A stretch of DNA of 64,000 nt from Streptomyces sp. NBC_00390 (GCF_036057275.1 NZ_CP107945.1:4774001-4838000); one strand, 5' to 3'; counted from the stretch's first letter, positions 26,463 through 35,034 are shown. Made by a program: numbers and translations. The notes: generated from the sequence alone by a model not told the origin.

Positions 26463-27050
26463 GTGGATGCCGTGCGGGTGCGAGGCAGGCACCGCCCGAG
26501 TGATCGGGGCTGGACGATCGCGGGGCGCCTGGCCCTGCCGCCCCGGGTGGGGAAGCCCGTGCTGGGCACGGGGGCCGCGCTTGCGGTCGGCGCGCTGGTG
26601 ACCAGCCTCGTCCTGGTGGCGGGCGGCGCCGGCACCGGCAGTGCCGCGGTCGAGCCGACGGCCCCGCCGGTGGACATGGAACTCGGAGGCCGCCCGAACC
26701 TGATCGTCCCGGCGGCACCCTCGGGCGACACGCCGTCCGCGAGCCCTGTCGCCGGCCCTTCCGCGCGCGAGCGCACCTCGAAGCCCGTACCACCGGCTCC
26801 CCGCGCGGAGCAGCTCCCGACGCGGACCCCCTCGTCGGCCAGGGGCAATGCGCCGGCCCCGTCCCGCTCGCTCCCGCCGGCCGGGACCGTCGTGCCGACG
26901 CTCCCGCAGCCGGACGCGGACTGCTACGGCGACTTCGGTGGCGACGGCGGTGGCGGTGGGGGCCGTGGAGGGCACGGCGACCGCGACTACGACCACGACT
27001 ACGACTACGACTACGGCGATCGCGACCCCGACGACCCCGACTGCTGGTGA
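26463..27050 (+). CDS. Single-pass membrane protein with Pro/Ser-rich region and Asp/Tyr tail
   Basis: 195 residues from GTG 26463, chosen because AGAGG lies seven bases upstream. A basic N-terminus is followed by one hydrophobic segment near residues 40-60 (GTGAALAVGALVTSLVLVAGG), a Pro/Ser/Ala-rich linker of about 90 residues and a striking tail: a Gly run, then alternating Asp and Tyr residues (DYDHDYDYDYGD) and a final DPDCW. Such tails may bind metal ions. It lies in line with its neighbours and may be an envelope protein. No family is recognised. Confidence 0.55.
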   Translation: MDAVRVRGRHRPSDRGWTIAGRLALPPRVGKPVLGTGAALAVGALVTSLVLVAGGAGTGSAAVEPTAPPVDMELGGRPNLIVPAAPSGDTPSASPVAGPSARERTSKPVPPAPRAEQLPTRTPSSARGNAPAPSRSLPPAGTVVPTLPQPDADCYGDFGGDGGGGGGRGGHGDRDYDHDYDYDYGDRDPDDPDCW

Positions 27051-27172
27051 CCGAGGGCCGGGCTGCAGGGAAATCGTTACGCATGGGGGTGCGCAGTAGC
27101 GGAAGGCCGCACCCCACCCCGGCGGCTCATCACCTGTTGCGCCGCCTCCGACTGCCCGGTGTGGTGGGATGC

Positions 27173-27610
27173 ATGCAGTCAGAATCAGTCAAATCGGACG
27201 CCTCGGCCGTGCCACCGCTCGAGCGATCGCACTGGGTGGCGTTCGCCGGGATCCTTCTGATGCTGAGCGGCCTGTTCGACATCATCAATGGTTTCGTCGC
27301 CCTGCTGGACCACGGCTACTACGAGACGACCGCCGATCACGGCAACCGGCTGCTCCTCTTCAACTACGCCGCCTGGGGCTGGGTGTGGACCATCGTCGGT
27401 ATCGCGCAGATCCTGGCCGCCCTGGGAGTGTTCGTGGGCTCGAGGGCCGCGCGGATCACCGGCATCGCGCTGGCCGCCGCCTGCATGGTCGGCCAGCTGA
27501 TCTTCCTCTCCGCGTTCCCCCTGTGGTCGGTGATCACCATGGCCCTGTCCGTGCTCGTCATCTACGGACTTGTCTCCGTGCCACGGCACCTTCCCGGTGA
27601 GCGGGTCTGA
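27173..27610 (+). CDS. Four-helix integral membrane protein (DUF7144-like)
   Basis: 145 residues from ATG 27173. Four hydrophobic helices are visible: WVAFAGILLMLSGLFDIING, AWGWVWTIVGIAQILAALGV, ITGIALAAACMVGQLIFLSA and WSVITMALSVLVIYGLVS. The FAGILLMLSGLFDIINGFVAL start and the WGW motif before helix two are typical of small actinobacterial membrane proteins grouped as DUF7144. The role is unknown. About 150 bases separate it from the convergent AlkZ-like gene. Confidence 0.75.
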   Translation: MQSESVKSDASAVPPLERSHWVAFAGILLMLSGLFDIINGFVALLDHGYYETTADHGNRLLLFNYAAWGWVWTIVGIAQILAALGVFVGSRAARITGIALAAACMVGQLIFLSAFPLWSVITMALSVLVIYGLVSVPRHLPGERV

Positions 27611-27761
27611 CCAGGAGCGAACCCGCGGTGAGGCATCGACCCGGACACCCTCGGGCCGTCCTTGCGCCAGGAACCTGGGAGGATGCGCATGCGCATCGCA
27701 CCCGCATCGACAAGATCCTGAGCGAGAACGGCTTCGAGGGCTCGAGCGACGAAGCCGCTGG

Positions 27762-28895
27762 TCACAGCATTCGTACCTCGGCCTCGGGGAGCTTTGCCCA
27801 CCAGTGGTGGTAACGGCTGTAGACCGCCGCCTCGCGGTCGCTGAGGAGGGCCGTCAGGGATTGGGCCTCCGCGGCGAGTCCGTCCCAGACGGCGGGTGGC
27901 AGGGGGTGGAAGGCCGTGGCCTCGATGCCGCCGTCCGCCGGGCGCCACACCCCGGCGACATGGCCGTCCACCAGCAGGGTGGGCAGTACGTCGCCGTTGC
28001 GCCGGATCACCCAAGGGCGGTAGGCCGGGGATATCACCCGGCTGCGGTCCGCATAGGCCAGCAGAATGCTGTCCCACATGGCCATGAGCCGGGGCGGGGC
28101 GGGGGTTTCGGCGGCTGGCCGGGAGGCGCCCGGGAGGTCGAACAGCGGGCCGCCGTCCGGCCCCTGGAGCTGCTCGACGGCCCCGTCCAGAGCGCGGAGC
28201 GCCGCGCGGACGGGTGCCCGCGGCACCATGGCGAACTGCGCCACGTCCGCGACCGACGCGGGCCCGAAGCCCGCCAGATAGCGCAGGATCAGGGTCCGCA
28301 GCGCCAAAGGCTCCACCGTCCGGCCCGCGGGCACGGGACCGGTTCCGGCCGCGACGAAGGACGGCCGGAGGCCGAATGACCACGGCGCGTCCGTCGGGGC
28401 GTGGTGCAGCGGCGCGTACGCCTTCAGCCCCCACCACGCCGCGTCCTTCTTCTCGGCACCGAGCCGCTCCTCGGCCCACGCCTGCATCTCTGCCGAGGTC
28501 CGGGGCCGACGGGCGAAGGCCAGGAGCTCCGGCACCAGCTCGTCGGCGTCCGCGGGGGTCAGCCCCGCGACGGCGAAGCGGGGGCCGAGCCGGGAGGCGT
28601 ACAGCGTGGGCTGCATCGCCGCACGGAAGGCCGGGTAGTCCTCAGCGTGCACGGCGTGCAGGGTGATCCGCATCAGGGTCGCCTTGACCACCGACCGCCC
28701 GGTGAAGGCGGCGTCGAGCTCGGCCGGGGCGAAACCGGTGAGCCGGTTCCACAGGGCGAGGTACGGCGAGGCCGGGTGCTGCGCCTGGAGCGCGACCACG
28801 CGCCGCACTCCGTCGGGCACGGTCAGCGGTTCACGTTCCAGCAGCAGCTGGCGGCTGAGGGTCGCCCGGTTGAGTGCGCGCGCGCTGATCGTCAC
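27762..28895 (-). CDS. Winged-helix protein of the AlkZ/YcaQ DNA-glycosylase family
   Basis: 377 residues from ATG 28895. The pattern is that of HTH_42 proteins: an N-terminal helical part (RALNRATLSRQLLLE, RRVVALQAQHPASPYLALWNRL), VVKATLMRITLHAVHAEDY, then LRYLAGFGPASVADVAQFA and a C-terminal DSILLAYADRSRV-I motif. The QxQ-type segment (ALQAQHP) corresponds to the catalytic QΦQ region of AlkZ, which unhooks interstrand crosslinks or alkylated bases. AlkX/AlkZ relatives often guard producers from their own DNA-alkylating products; none is seen here. Activity is inferred from the family. Confidence 0.8.
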   Translation of the reverse strand: MTISARALNRATLSRQLLLEREPLTVPDGVRRVVALQAQHPASPYLALWNRLTGFAPAELDAAFTGRSVVKATLMRITLHAVHAEDYPAFRAAMQPTLYASRLGPRFAVAGLTPADADELVPELLAFARRPRTSAEMQAWAEERLGAEKKDAAWWGLKAYAPLHHAPTDAPWSFGLRPSFVAAGTGPVPAGRTVEPLALRTLILRYLAGFGPASVADVAQFAMVPRAPVRAALRALDGAVEQLQGPDGGPLFDLPGASRPAAETPAPPRLMAMWDSILLAYADRSRVISPAYRPWVIRRNGDVLPTLLVDGHVAGVWRPADGGIEATAFHPLPPAVWDGLAAEAQSLTALLSDREAAVYSRYHHWWAKLPEAEVRML

Positions 28896-29032
28896 AGCCC
28901 AGGATTCTGCCCTGCCCGGCGTCCGTCAGTGCCTCGTGCTCCGAGTTCGGTGACACGGCTCGGCGGCGCCGTGTTCACGGTTCGCTGTCATCGGACCCCC
29001 CGCTGCGGTGCACCGGAACAGGTCCTCGAGCA

Positions 29033-29038
29033 TATACT
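29033..29038 (+). promoter_or_regulatory. Possible -10 element giving a leaderless transcript
   Basis: TATACT lies seven bases before the GTG at 29046, so transcription would start at or next to the start codon. No clear Shine-Dalgarno sequence precedes that codon, as in leaderless Streptomyces genes. The -35 region is weak. Confidence 0.35.
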
Positions 29039-29045
29039 CGAACAT

Positions 29046-29375
29046 GTGTCCGAGTTGCCGCCTGACCTGCCACGTCTCCGCACCGTGGAGACCTTTCTGC
29101 GGCTGCAGCTGGCCGCGGTGCAGCGGGCCATCGTGCGGCAGGAGCAGCAGGCCGCGATCCACCGCCGCAGTCCGCTCCCGGACGTCGTACCGGACTGGAT
29201 GCTGGAGCGCGGCATCGGCCAGGGCGCGCCCCCCGTCGCGGTACACATCGGTGGCTGCCACATGGCCGGGAAGCGGACCGAAACACTGGAGCGGGACCAG
29301 GCGGTACGGGCGCTGACCGACGGAGTCGAAGCCTGCAGCCACTGCCGGCCGGACACGGCACTCGGACTGCTGTGA
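29046..29375 (+). CDS. DUF6233 domain protein
   Basis: 109 residues from GTG 29046. The sequence follows the DUF6233 outline common in Streptomyces: LPPDLPRLRTVETFLRLQLAAVQRAI, then PDWMLERGIGQGAPPVAVHIGGCHMAGKR, and ALTDGVEACSHCRPDTALGLL at the end. The Cys in GGCHMAG and the CxxC in CSHC suggest metal binding. The function of the family is not established; members are often found near mobile DNA or small regulators. Its stop overlaps the next start in a GTGA. Confidence 0.8.
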   Translation: MSELPPDLPRLRTVETFLRLQLAAVQRAIVRQEQQAAIHRRSPLPDVVPDWMLERGIGQGAPPVAVHIGGCHMAGKRTETLERDQAVRALTDGVEACSHCRPDTALGLL

Positions 29376-29572
29376 GTGGCCCTGTGACGGAGGGCTCCGG
29401 CGCCCGGCGCGCGCCGGCCGGTGACATGGCCGACTCGCCCGTGATCACGGGCCTGCGCGTCATGGGCGGCCGGCTCTGCCTGGAGGGCACAGCGGCCGGC
29501 GCAAAGACCGACGTCGAATTCTTCGCAGGTCCCGAGTCCGGCCCGTTCAAGCCTGGAGGGCGGAAGCGGTGA
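29372..29572 (+). CDS. Small hypothetical protein coupled to the DUF6233 gene
   Basis: 66 residues, starting at GTG 29372 which overlaps the preceding stop by four bases. It has a disordered first third, then a short strand-rich core (VITGLRVMGGRLCLEGTAAG) and a basic end (KPGGRKR). The coupling supports real translation. No family is recognised. The other possibility is a chance frame behind the DUF6233 gene. Confidence 0.45.
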   Translation: MSGPVTEGSGARRAPAGDMADSPVITGLRVMGGRLCLEGTAAGAKTDVEFFAGPESGPFKPGGRKR

Positions 29573-29654
29573 CCACCGCGCGGCAGGTGCGCCGACGCTT
29601 CCCCCTTCAGGGCCCTGGCGCCGACGGGGGCCGGGAACCAAAGGTGCCACGATG

Positions 29655-30404
29655 TCAGCGCGAGCCCTCCAGCCGCATGAGGACGGAGTACGCCGACTCG
29701 GCCCGGCGAGCCGGTGTGGCTTCCGGGTGTGCGTGGTCGAGGAAGCTCTGGGTCCCGCCGTGGTGGCGGACCCGGCCGCCGTCCATGAGAGTGACGGTGT
29801 CGGCTTCGTCGGCCAGGTCGGCGACGTCATGTGTCGACATGAGCACCGGGGTCTTCGCCGCGACCTCCCGCAGCACGTCACGGAAGACCGTGCGCTGGTG
29901 TGGGTCGAGCCCGGCCGTCGGCTCGTCCAGCAGGATGACGCGCGCGTCGTGGGCAAGGGCGCAGGCGATACCGACACGGCGGAGTTGGCCCCCGGAGAGC
30001 CTGGCCGTCTTCCGCCCGGCCTGCTCGGCGAGGCCGACCTGGTCGAGGGCGGCTCCGGCGCGCTCCCAAGCCTGCGAGCGGCTCTCGCCCTTCAGCCAGG
30101 CGACGTATGCCACGTACTCGCGGGCGGTCAACTGCCGTGAGGTGGGCACCCGCTGGGGCAGCCAGGCCACGTGGCGGCGGTATTCACGGCTGGCGGAGGT
30201 GAGGTCCGAGCCGCTGAACAGGACTCTGCCCGCCTTCGGCTCGACCGTGCCGGCGAGAAGAGCCATCGTGGTGGACTTGCCCGCCCCGTTGGGGCCGAGC
30301 AGGATCGTCAGCCCTTGACCGGGGACCTCGTAGGTGAAGCGATTCAGGACAGGGCGAATCCAGCGGTGATAGCTGAAGGTGACACGGTCGAGCAGCAGAG
30401 TCAT
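29655..30404 (-). CDS. ABC transporter ATP-binding protein
   Basis: 249 residues from ATG 30404. It has a complete nucleotide-binding domain: Walker A GPNGAGKST near residues 38-46, Q-loop LPQR, signature LSGGQ, Walker B ILLDEPTAGLD and the switch His in MSTHD. The short form with an N-terminal LLLDRVTFSYHRW is like the export ATPases of drug or lantibiotic systems. It overlaps the upstream permease gene by four bases (ATGA) and is the last gene of a three-gene operon. Confidence 0.9.
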   Translation of the reverse strand: MTLLLDRVTFSYHRWIRPVLNRFTYEVPGQGLTILLGPNGAGKSTTMALLAGTVEPKAGRVLFSGSDLTSASREYRRHVAWLPQRVPTSRQLTAREYVAYVAWLKGESRSQAWERAGAALDQVGLAEQAGRKTARLSGGQLRRVGIACALAHDARVILLDEPTAGLDPHQRTVFRDVLREVAAKTPVLMSTHDVADLADEADTVTLMDGGRVRHHGGTQSFLDHAHPEATPARRAESAYSVLMRLEGSR

Positions 30405-30994
30405 CGGTCGGTCCTTGGTGCGAAGCAGATGAGGGAGAGAATCCCGGCCAGAAAGACAACGGCGGCGCCTACGCCGGCATGCGCGACATGGGCCTCCTCT
30501 GTGACGATCACCCACGGGTAGGGGTCATTGCGGCTGCGGCCCCCGAGGAACATGGAGTGAATCATCCAGAAGACAGGGAGCAGGGTTGCGCGGTGTCCGA
30601 GCAACGGCCAGGCGCCCAGGGCGAGTCCGCAGAACAGCAGGTTGTTGCGCGCTGCTGTCCACATGACGTCCGGGCCGAGGGGAGACATCGCCATGGCCAC
30701 CACCGTCACCAGAAGCGCGAAGCCGGCGACCAGCGTGATGTCGCTCGCGTCGAGTCGGCGGACGGCAGATCGTTCCACGGAGGGCATCCGCCTTTCGAGG
30801 CAGACGACCAGGGCGACGCAGGGGATGAGGCAGAGGAAGTTGCTGAGCTCCGTCGGTATCGAGTAGTTCCCCAGGAATGCGGGGAAGACGAGCACCACAT
30901 CCACGGTGAGCCCGACGCCCAGGACGAAGGCGAGCAATGCACCGGGCAGCAGACCCAGGGCTCCTCGCTGGCGCAGCCACCAGATCATGTTCAC
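30401..30994 (-). CDS. ABC transporter-associated membrane protein (first permease-like subunit)
   Basis: 197 residues from GTG 30994, overlapping the upstream stop in GTGA. Six hydrophobic helices fit a small permease: LGLLPGALLAFVLGVGL, VVLVFPAFLG, FLCLIPCVALVVCL, ITLVAGFALLVTVVAMA, LLFCGLALGAWPLLG and AGVGAAVVFLAGILSLICF. It is translationally coupled on both sides, and so very likely forms one complex with the ATPase and the larger membrane protein. No family name can be given. Export substrate is unknown. Confidence 0.7.
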   Translation of the reverse strand: MNMIWWLRQRGALGLLPGALLAFVLGVGLTVDVVLVFPAFLGNYSIPTELSNFLCLIPCVALVVCLERRMPSVERSAVRRLDASDITLVAGFALLVTVVAMAMSPLGPDVMWTAARNNLLFCGLALGAWPLLGHRATLLPVFWMIHSMFLGGRSRNDPYPWVIVTEEAHVAHAGVGAAVVFLAGILSLICFAPRTDR

Positions 30995-32274
30995 CCACCT
31001 GCCCGGCAGGCATGCCGAAGCCGCTCGGCGTACCAGGTCTTCTGCTCCTGCGGTGGAAGCCTGTTCACCCTGGCCATCTCGGCGAGGAGCTGTTCCCTGC
31101 TCTTCCCTTGACTGAACCCCTGGGTCTCACGGGACAGCCAGGCAAGGTACTCACTCTCCACACCCATCGTCCGGGCGGCCCAGAGGGTGTTGTGGTGCAG
31201 AGTGTCCCAGTCCGGTTTCTCGCAGGGCATCCCGACGACGGCAATGGCGATGTTCTCCCGAAGGGCCTTGTCCGCATTGCCGGGCACGAGGTCGAGTGTC
31301 CAGTGCTCTCCCCTGGTGTCGAGCTGCTGGACATCGGCCACGGTGAGGTCGGTGATGCGGGTGGGCTTCTCGGCAATGATGCCCTTGGCCTGCAATTTGC
31401 CTGTCATCTCGGCCAGTTCGGCCTGAATCTCCCCGATGTGCCGGGAGCCGGCTGACGGCAGACAGACCTCAGGCGTGCCCCCCTCACAGGTGAGCGGGGC
31501 CAGGCCCCTGGCGGCTGGAGCGATCGAATGCCAGTCCTTGGTGATGCCGTATGCACCGAGCAGGCCACCCACTGCGATCGCAAGGGACGTGGCGACAGAG
31601 GTGACGTGGATACGCCGGGGCCCTGCCAGTACGACGCAGGCAAGTGCCAGACAAACCGTCGGCAGAACCGCTGCTGCCGTCATGGACAGCGAATACGCCT
31701 CACCGAACCCCACCCAGCCGATGGACCCGGTGACATGGTGCGCCCAGTAGCTGTCCGTCCCCAGCGGGAAACTGATCCCGACGAAGATCACCACGGCTAC
31801 GAGCGGCGCAGCGTACAGCGCATGGAGTCGGCGCCCGATCACGAATCCGATGACCGCATGCGCGGTGAGCAGGACGACGACGATCCCCATCAGCTGCAGC
31901 ACATACAGGTCGGGAAGGACGCCGACCACCCACAGCCCACCTGCCGTGACGCCGGCTGTCAGGACCGACAGGGACAGTACGGCGATGAGGACGGGCTGGA
32001 CCGCGATGCGCCAAGTGGCGCGTGCGGCACCCAACTCCCAGGTACCGAGGGCGCGAAGTCGTGTCGCCTCCACAGCGGCAAGGCCCGCCACGGCCGCGGC
32101 GGCCATCGGGACCGGGGCGTGCATGGCGTACGACGCGGCCTGTGCGGGCCAAGGCACCGCAATGAGCTGCTCGATGTTCCGGGTGCTCGTGAGGAAGACA
32201 TAGGTGAAGAAAAGGCCGATCACGGGGAAAGCCGGCACGGCTGGATGCGTGCGAAGTGCGGAGAAAAGGCGCAT
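30991..32274 (-). CDS. ABC transporter-associated polytopic membrane protein with external domain
   Basis: 427 residues from ATG 32274; the longer frame upstream is judged non-coding. Residues 1-270 contain about eight membrane helices (VIGLFFTYVFLTSTRNIEQL, MAAAAVAGLAAVEATRL, LIAVLSLSVLTAGVTAGG, LQLMGIVVVLLTAHAVIGFVIG and others). The last 150 residues form a soluble, probably external domain with one CEGGTPEVC pair. It is the first gene of the operon with the smaller permease and the ATPase, each overlapping the next by four bases. The arrangement suggests an exporter in which this subunit is the large permease. Confidence 0.7.
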   Translation of the reverse strand: MRLFSALRTHPAVPAFPVIGLFFTYVFLTSTRNIEQLIAVPWPAQAASYAMHAPVPMAAAAVAGLAAVEATRLRALGTWELGAARATWRIAVQPVLIAVLSLSVLTAGVTAGGLWVVGVLPDLYVLQLMGIVVVLLTAHAVIGFVIGRRLHALYAAPLVAVVIFVGISFPLGTDSYWAHHVTGSIGWVGFGEAYSLSMTAAAVLPTVCLALACVVLAGPRRIHVTSVATSLAIAVGGLLGAYGITKDWHSIAPAARGLAPLTCEGGTPEVCLPSAGSRHIGEIQAELAEMTGKLQAKGIIAEKPTRITDLTVADVQQLDTRGEHWTLDLVPGNADKALRENIAIAVVGMPCEKPDWDTLHHNTLWAARTMGVESEYLAWLSRETQGFSQGKSREQLLAEMARVNRLPPQEQKTWYAERLRHACRAGG

Positions 32275-32431
32275 GAAGCCTCGCAGGGAGAACAAAGCCG
32301 GACCGCCGCACGCCGTGCGGCGGCCAGGCAGGATGAGTCGGCCATGGTCGGGGCCACGTTGACCTCGCCGACAACGATCATGCAAGCCCCGCACCCCGAA
32401 CCGGTCCCCGGCCCCGGCTCCTGAAAGGCTG

Positions 32432-32465
32432 CGGCCCCGCGTCCCGTAGTGACGGGACGGGGCCG
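32432..32465 (-). terminator. Strong GC hairpin between minus-strand genes
   Basis: CGGCCCCG and CGTCCCGT on the left pair with ACGGGACGGGGCCG on the right around a four-base loop, with a two-base bulge. It lies 26 bases beyond the end of the LAXTG remnant (32491) and upstream of the ABC operon, so it would stop transcription from the remnant before the operon. Confidence 0.65.
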
Positions 32466-32490
32466 GAGCCGTTCGAGCGCTTTGTCAGCG

Positions 32491-32868
32491 CTACTCCCGC
32501 GTGCCGGCGTGGCGGCGCTTCCACCACACCAGGCCGCCGCCGACGGCCGCGAGCGCCGTGGCGAGAGAGGCGATCAGGCCGACGGGGGTGTCGGAGCCGG
32601 TGTCGGCGAGGTCACCGTCCGGGTCCTTCCCACCCTCGTTGCCGCCGGTGACCCGCCCGGGTCCGGTTGGTGAGGCGGGGTCGGGTCGGGCCTGCCCGGG
32701 TCGGTCGGCTTGTCCGACGGCTTGCCCGGGTCGGTCGGCGTCGGGTCCGGCTTGCCGCCGCCGTCGCCACCCCGCCCGGACCCTTCGGAGCAAGCCTTGT
32801 CCCTCATCGGTGGGGGCTGATGGGACCGGGGTGGGGCGGCGTGAGTCCCCGTGACATGTCACCGCCAA
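32491..32868 (-). pseudogene. Remnant of a sortase-anchored surface protein
   Basis: The last 45 residues read LADTGSDTPVG, a hydrophobic helix and WWKRRHAGTRE, which is a complete class E sortase (LAXTG) cell-wall sorting signal. Upstream there is a Pro/Asp/Lys repeat region (KPTDPGRPDPTPP), but it lies in another frame, changing near 32650. There is no signal peptide and no folded domain. What is left is the wall-spanning linker and anchor of a protein whose front part was lost. The frame change could alternatively be an assembly indel, but the missing N-terminus would remain. Confidence 0.6.
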
Positions 32869-32964
32869 AGAGCACCCTAGAGGCTCAACTCCTCGTCAGA
32901 TCAAGTCATTTGACGGAGTGTCGTCTCAGCCGTGTCGGACGAGTGCCTGCCCTACCATCGCCCC

Positions 32965-33669
32965 ATGACCCCGAACCGCCCCCTCGCCTGGCGCCACGGC
33001 CTCACTCAGATCCTGCGCATACATCCCCCCGTCCCAGCCGCCTACGACCAGCACACCATCCGAAAGGCCCCGCCCCACGACACGCAGCGCGCCCGCCGGA
33101 CAGTCCTGGAACTGCCCACCGTCGCTGGTATCGCCGAAGAACATCCCCCCATGCTCCGCCGCAGAATCGGCTACCCCTCGACCGCTGACGATCTCGACTT
33201 CGTCACCGTCGGCTGCTGGGGCAGCGCCGTCCACATCACCGACCCCGCCTTCGGCGACAACGGCGTGGACACCTTCAACCTCGACGACGCCTTCGACGCC
33301 CAGACCAAGGCCCACCCCGAGGCACGGATCATCGCCGCCGTCGAGATGGGCTCCTCCGCCGTCTACGGCAAATACCTCGCCCACGTCCCCGGCGCCCCCC
33401 GCCTCAGCGCGGACGGCTGGGACGAGACATACGTCAGCGGCGACCCCGTCCACATCCTCGGCGTCTGCGGCATCGACCCAGGCGGCCCCGGCACCGAGAC
33501 CCTCGACTTCGACAACCCCGAGTTGCTCGTGTGGAGCGACTACCTGAACCTCATCACCTGCGGCCTGTACGCCACCTACATCACTGAGAGGCTTCAGGTG
33601 TCGGTCTTCCGTGTCACCCGGACCGAAGACACCAGGGAGAGCATCGAAGAGGTCTGGCACTCCGAATGA
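32965..33669 (+). CDS. Hypothetical protein, soluble alpha/beta
   Basis: 234 residues from ATG 32965. It opens with MTPNRPLAWRHGLTQIL, and contains DDLDFVTVGCWGSAVHITDPAF, NLDDAFDAQTKAHPEARIIAAVEMGSSA and DFDNPELLVWSDYLNLITCGLYATYI. The sequence is acidic and has good codon bias. It does not match any family I recognise. It is convergent with the broken gene at 33720-34171, in a zone rich in orphan and immunity-like genes. Confidence 0.6.
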   Translation: MTPNRPLAWRHGLTQILRIHPPVPAAYDQHTIRKAPPHDTQRARRTVLELPTVAGIAEEHPPMLRRRIGYPSTADDLDFVTVGCWGSAVHITDPAFGDNGVDTFNLDDAFDAQTKAHPEARIIAAVEMGSSAVYGKYLAHVPGAPRLSADGWDETYVSGDPVHILGVCGIDPGGPGTETLDFDNPELLVWSDYLNLITCGLYATYITERLQVSVFRVTRTEDTRESIEEVWHSE

Positions 33670-33719
33670 CCGCCCGCATCGCCGTCGACCTCGCCCTTGC
33701 TGCGTAAGCGGTAGCTGCT

Positions 33720-34171
33720 CCCTCCTGTGGGACCGGGATCCTGCGCACGTCGGAGTTTCGTAATAGCCGGTCCACCGCATCTGACACTCGCCGAGCAGGC
33801 TCCGCTCGTGTTCCTCGTGGCCGGCCTCACTGGCAGCAGCAACGAGCTCCTCGTACTGCTCGACCGATGGACGGTCTGTGTCGAAGTGGTGCACCACGCG
33901 ACTGAGTGCCAGAGGGCGCAGGGTGCCGTAGTCAGCGATACCGGACGGCGTCGGCGGGGCATCTGTGACAACAACCCTGTCGATGTCGAGGATCGTATGG
34001 GTGCTTGCCTTCTGTCCCCATGAACTCCTCGTCCTCGTACAGGTTCTCCAGGCTTCGGTAGCGGGCACCGTCGCCGTACTCCTCCTGAAACACCCTGGCC
34101 TGCAAAGTTGCCAAGGCCGCCTCGACATTGCCGTCGTACCTGGTGACGTAGTCCCATCCGCTGGCACCCAT
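33720..34171 (-). pseudogene. Frameshifted hypothetical gene (Streptomyces conserved type)
   Basis: The start at 34171 (MGASGWDYVTRYDGNVEAAL) leads into LQARVFQEEYGDGARYRSLENLYEDEEFMGTEG, after which the frame changes near 34010. The sense then continues as THTILDIDRVVVTDAPPTPSGIADYGTLRPLALSRVVHHFDTDRPS. Four extra bases (AAGC) at the junction would explain the shift. The usual C-terminus is also missing, since after MRWTGYY the frame runs into unrelated sequence. The intact form resembles a conserved Streptomyces protein of unknown role of about 160 residues. Confidence 0.55.
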
Positions 34172-34313
34172 CGAGCCACCCTCCCTGAAGATCGTCAACG
34201 GCCGAACGGTAGCGGCGGGGACTGACAACACCCCGGCTCGGCGCCGGGCTCAGGCCGGCTTCCCGGATCGAGGTGTCCAGAGGATGGCCGACCGCAGGAC
34301 GCAGACAGGCCCT

Positions 34314-34694
34314 CTAGCCGGCTGCTGGGTCTGCGGCCTTGTTCAGGCGGGCGATTTCGGCAGTGAGCTCGCTCGTCATGATGCTGCTCCTGCCGCTGGT
34401 GAGGAGTACCGCTCCCGCGACAGACACGGGCACCGACAGTCCGAGGATGCCGAGCAGTTCGGGCCAGTCCCGCTGAGCAGCGCACGGCTGGCGGAAGCTC
34501 GATCCCGAGTTGGCTGTGGGGCCGTCTGTGAACAGCCGCGACTCGCACATGCCACGGTCGGAGTCGTACGGCAGGAGCAGCAGTACAGCGAACCACAGCC
34601 ATAGTGCGACAGCGGCAGCGAGCAGTAGAAAGCCCCATGCCTCGGCCCGCTTCGCGCGTGCCCGAAAACGTATGTCGTACGCGAGCGAATTCAT
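34314..34694 (-). CDS. Small membrane protein with two helices
   Basis: 126 residues from ATG 34694. Two hydrophobic segments are visible, near residues 20-40 (AWGFLLLAAAVALWLWFAVLLLL) and 82-103 (LLGILGLSVPVSVAGAVLLT). An external loop between them has two cysteines (RGMCESRLF and RQPCAAQ) that could form a disulphide. The C-terminus is helical (TSELTAEIARLNKAADPAAG). No family is recognised. It is in line with the kinase gene but about 340 bases away, and that gap contains an inverted repeat at 34872-34899. Confidence 0.6.
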   Translation of the reverse strand: MNSLAYDIRFRARAKRAEAWGFLLLAAAVALWLWFAVLLLLPYDSDRGMCESRLFTDGPTANSGSSFRQPCAAQRDWPELLGILGLSVPVSVAGAVLLTSGRSSIMTSELTAEIARLNKAADPAAG

Positions 34695-34871
34695 GGCGCA
34701 TGAAACTACCAGGCCACATCGGCCGGGGTGTTCGTTCCCGGGTGGGGCTCGCGACCGTCTCGCACGGGGCCGGTCTGCCGTGGGGGCCACCGTCGACCAC
34801 GCGCCATCCACAGCCCACATCAGCAGCCCGTTGCAGACGCCCCGTCAGCTCATTTGCCGGCCGGCCGGTCC

Positions 34872-34899
34872 CGGTCCATTTCCTCCATCGAGGAAATGG
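34872..34899. promoter_or_regulatory. Perfect 12-bp inverted repeat in an intergenic region
   Basis: GTCCATTTCCTC (34872-34883) is followed after four bases by its exact inverse GAGGAAATGGAC (34888-34899). It lies 136 bases past the kinase stop and 178 bases upstream of the small membrane protein start. The arms are AT-rich for this genome. It could be a terminator for the kinase gene or an operator. The rest of the 340-base gap (34695-35034) holds nothing recognisable. Confidence 0.55.
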
Positions 34900-35034
34900 A
34901 CTCCGTGTTCAACGCGTGAGTGCCCTTGCGCCGGGCGAAGTCCCACGGCACCCACGGCGAAGTCATCGGCCATCGTGCGGTCCGCGACCAGCCATTGACG
35001 CCGGGATCACCAGCTCCGGTTGAACCACGCGCGT

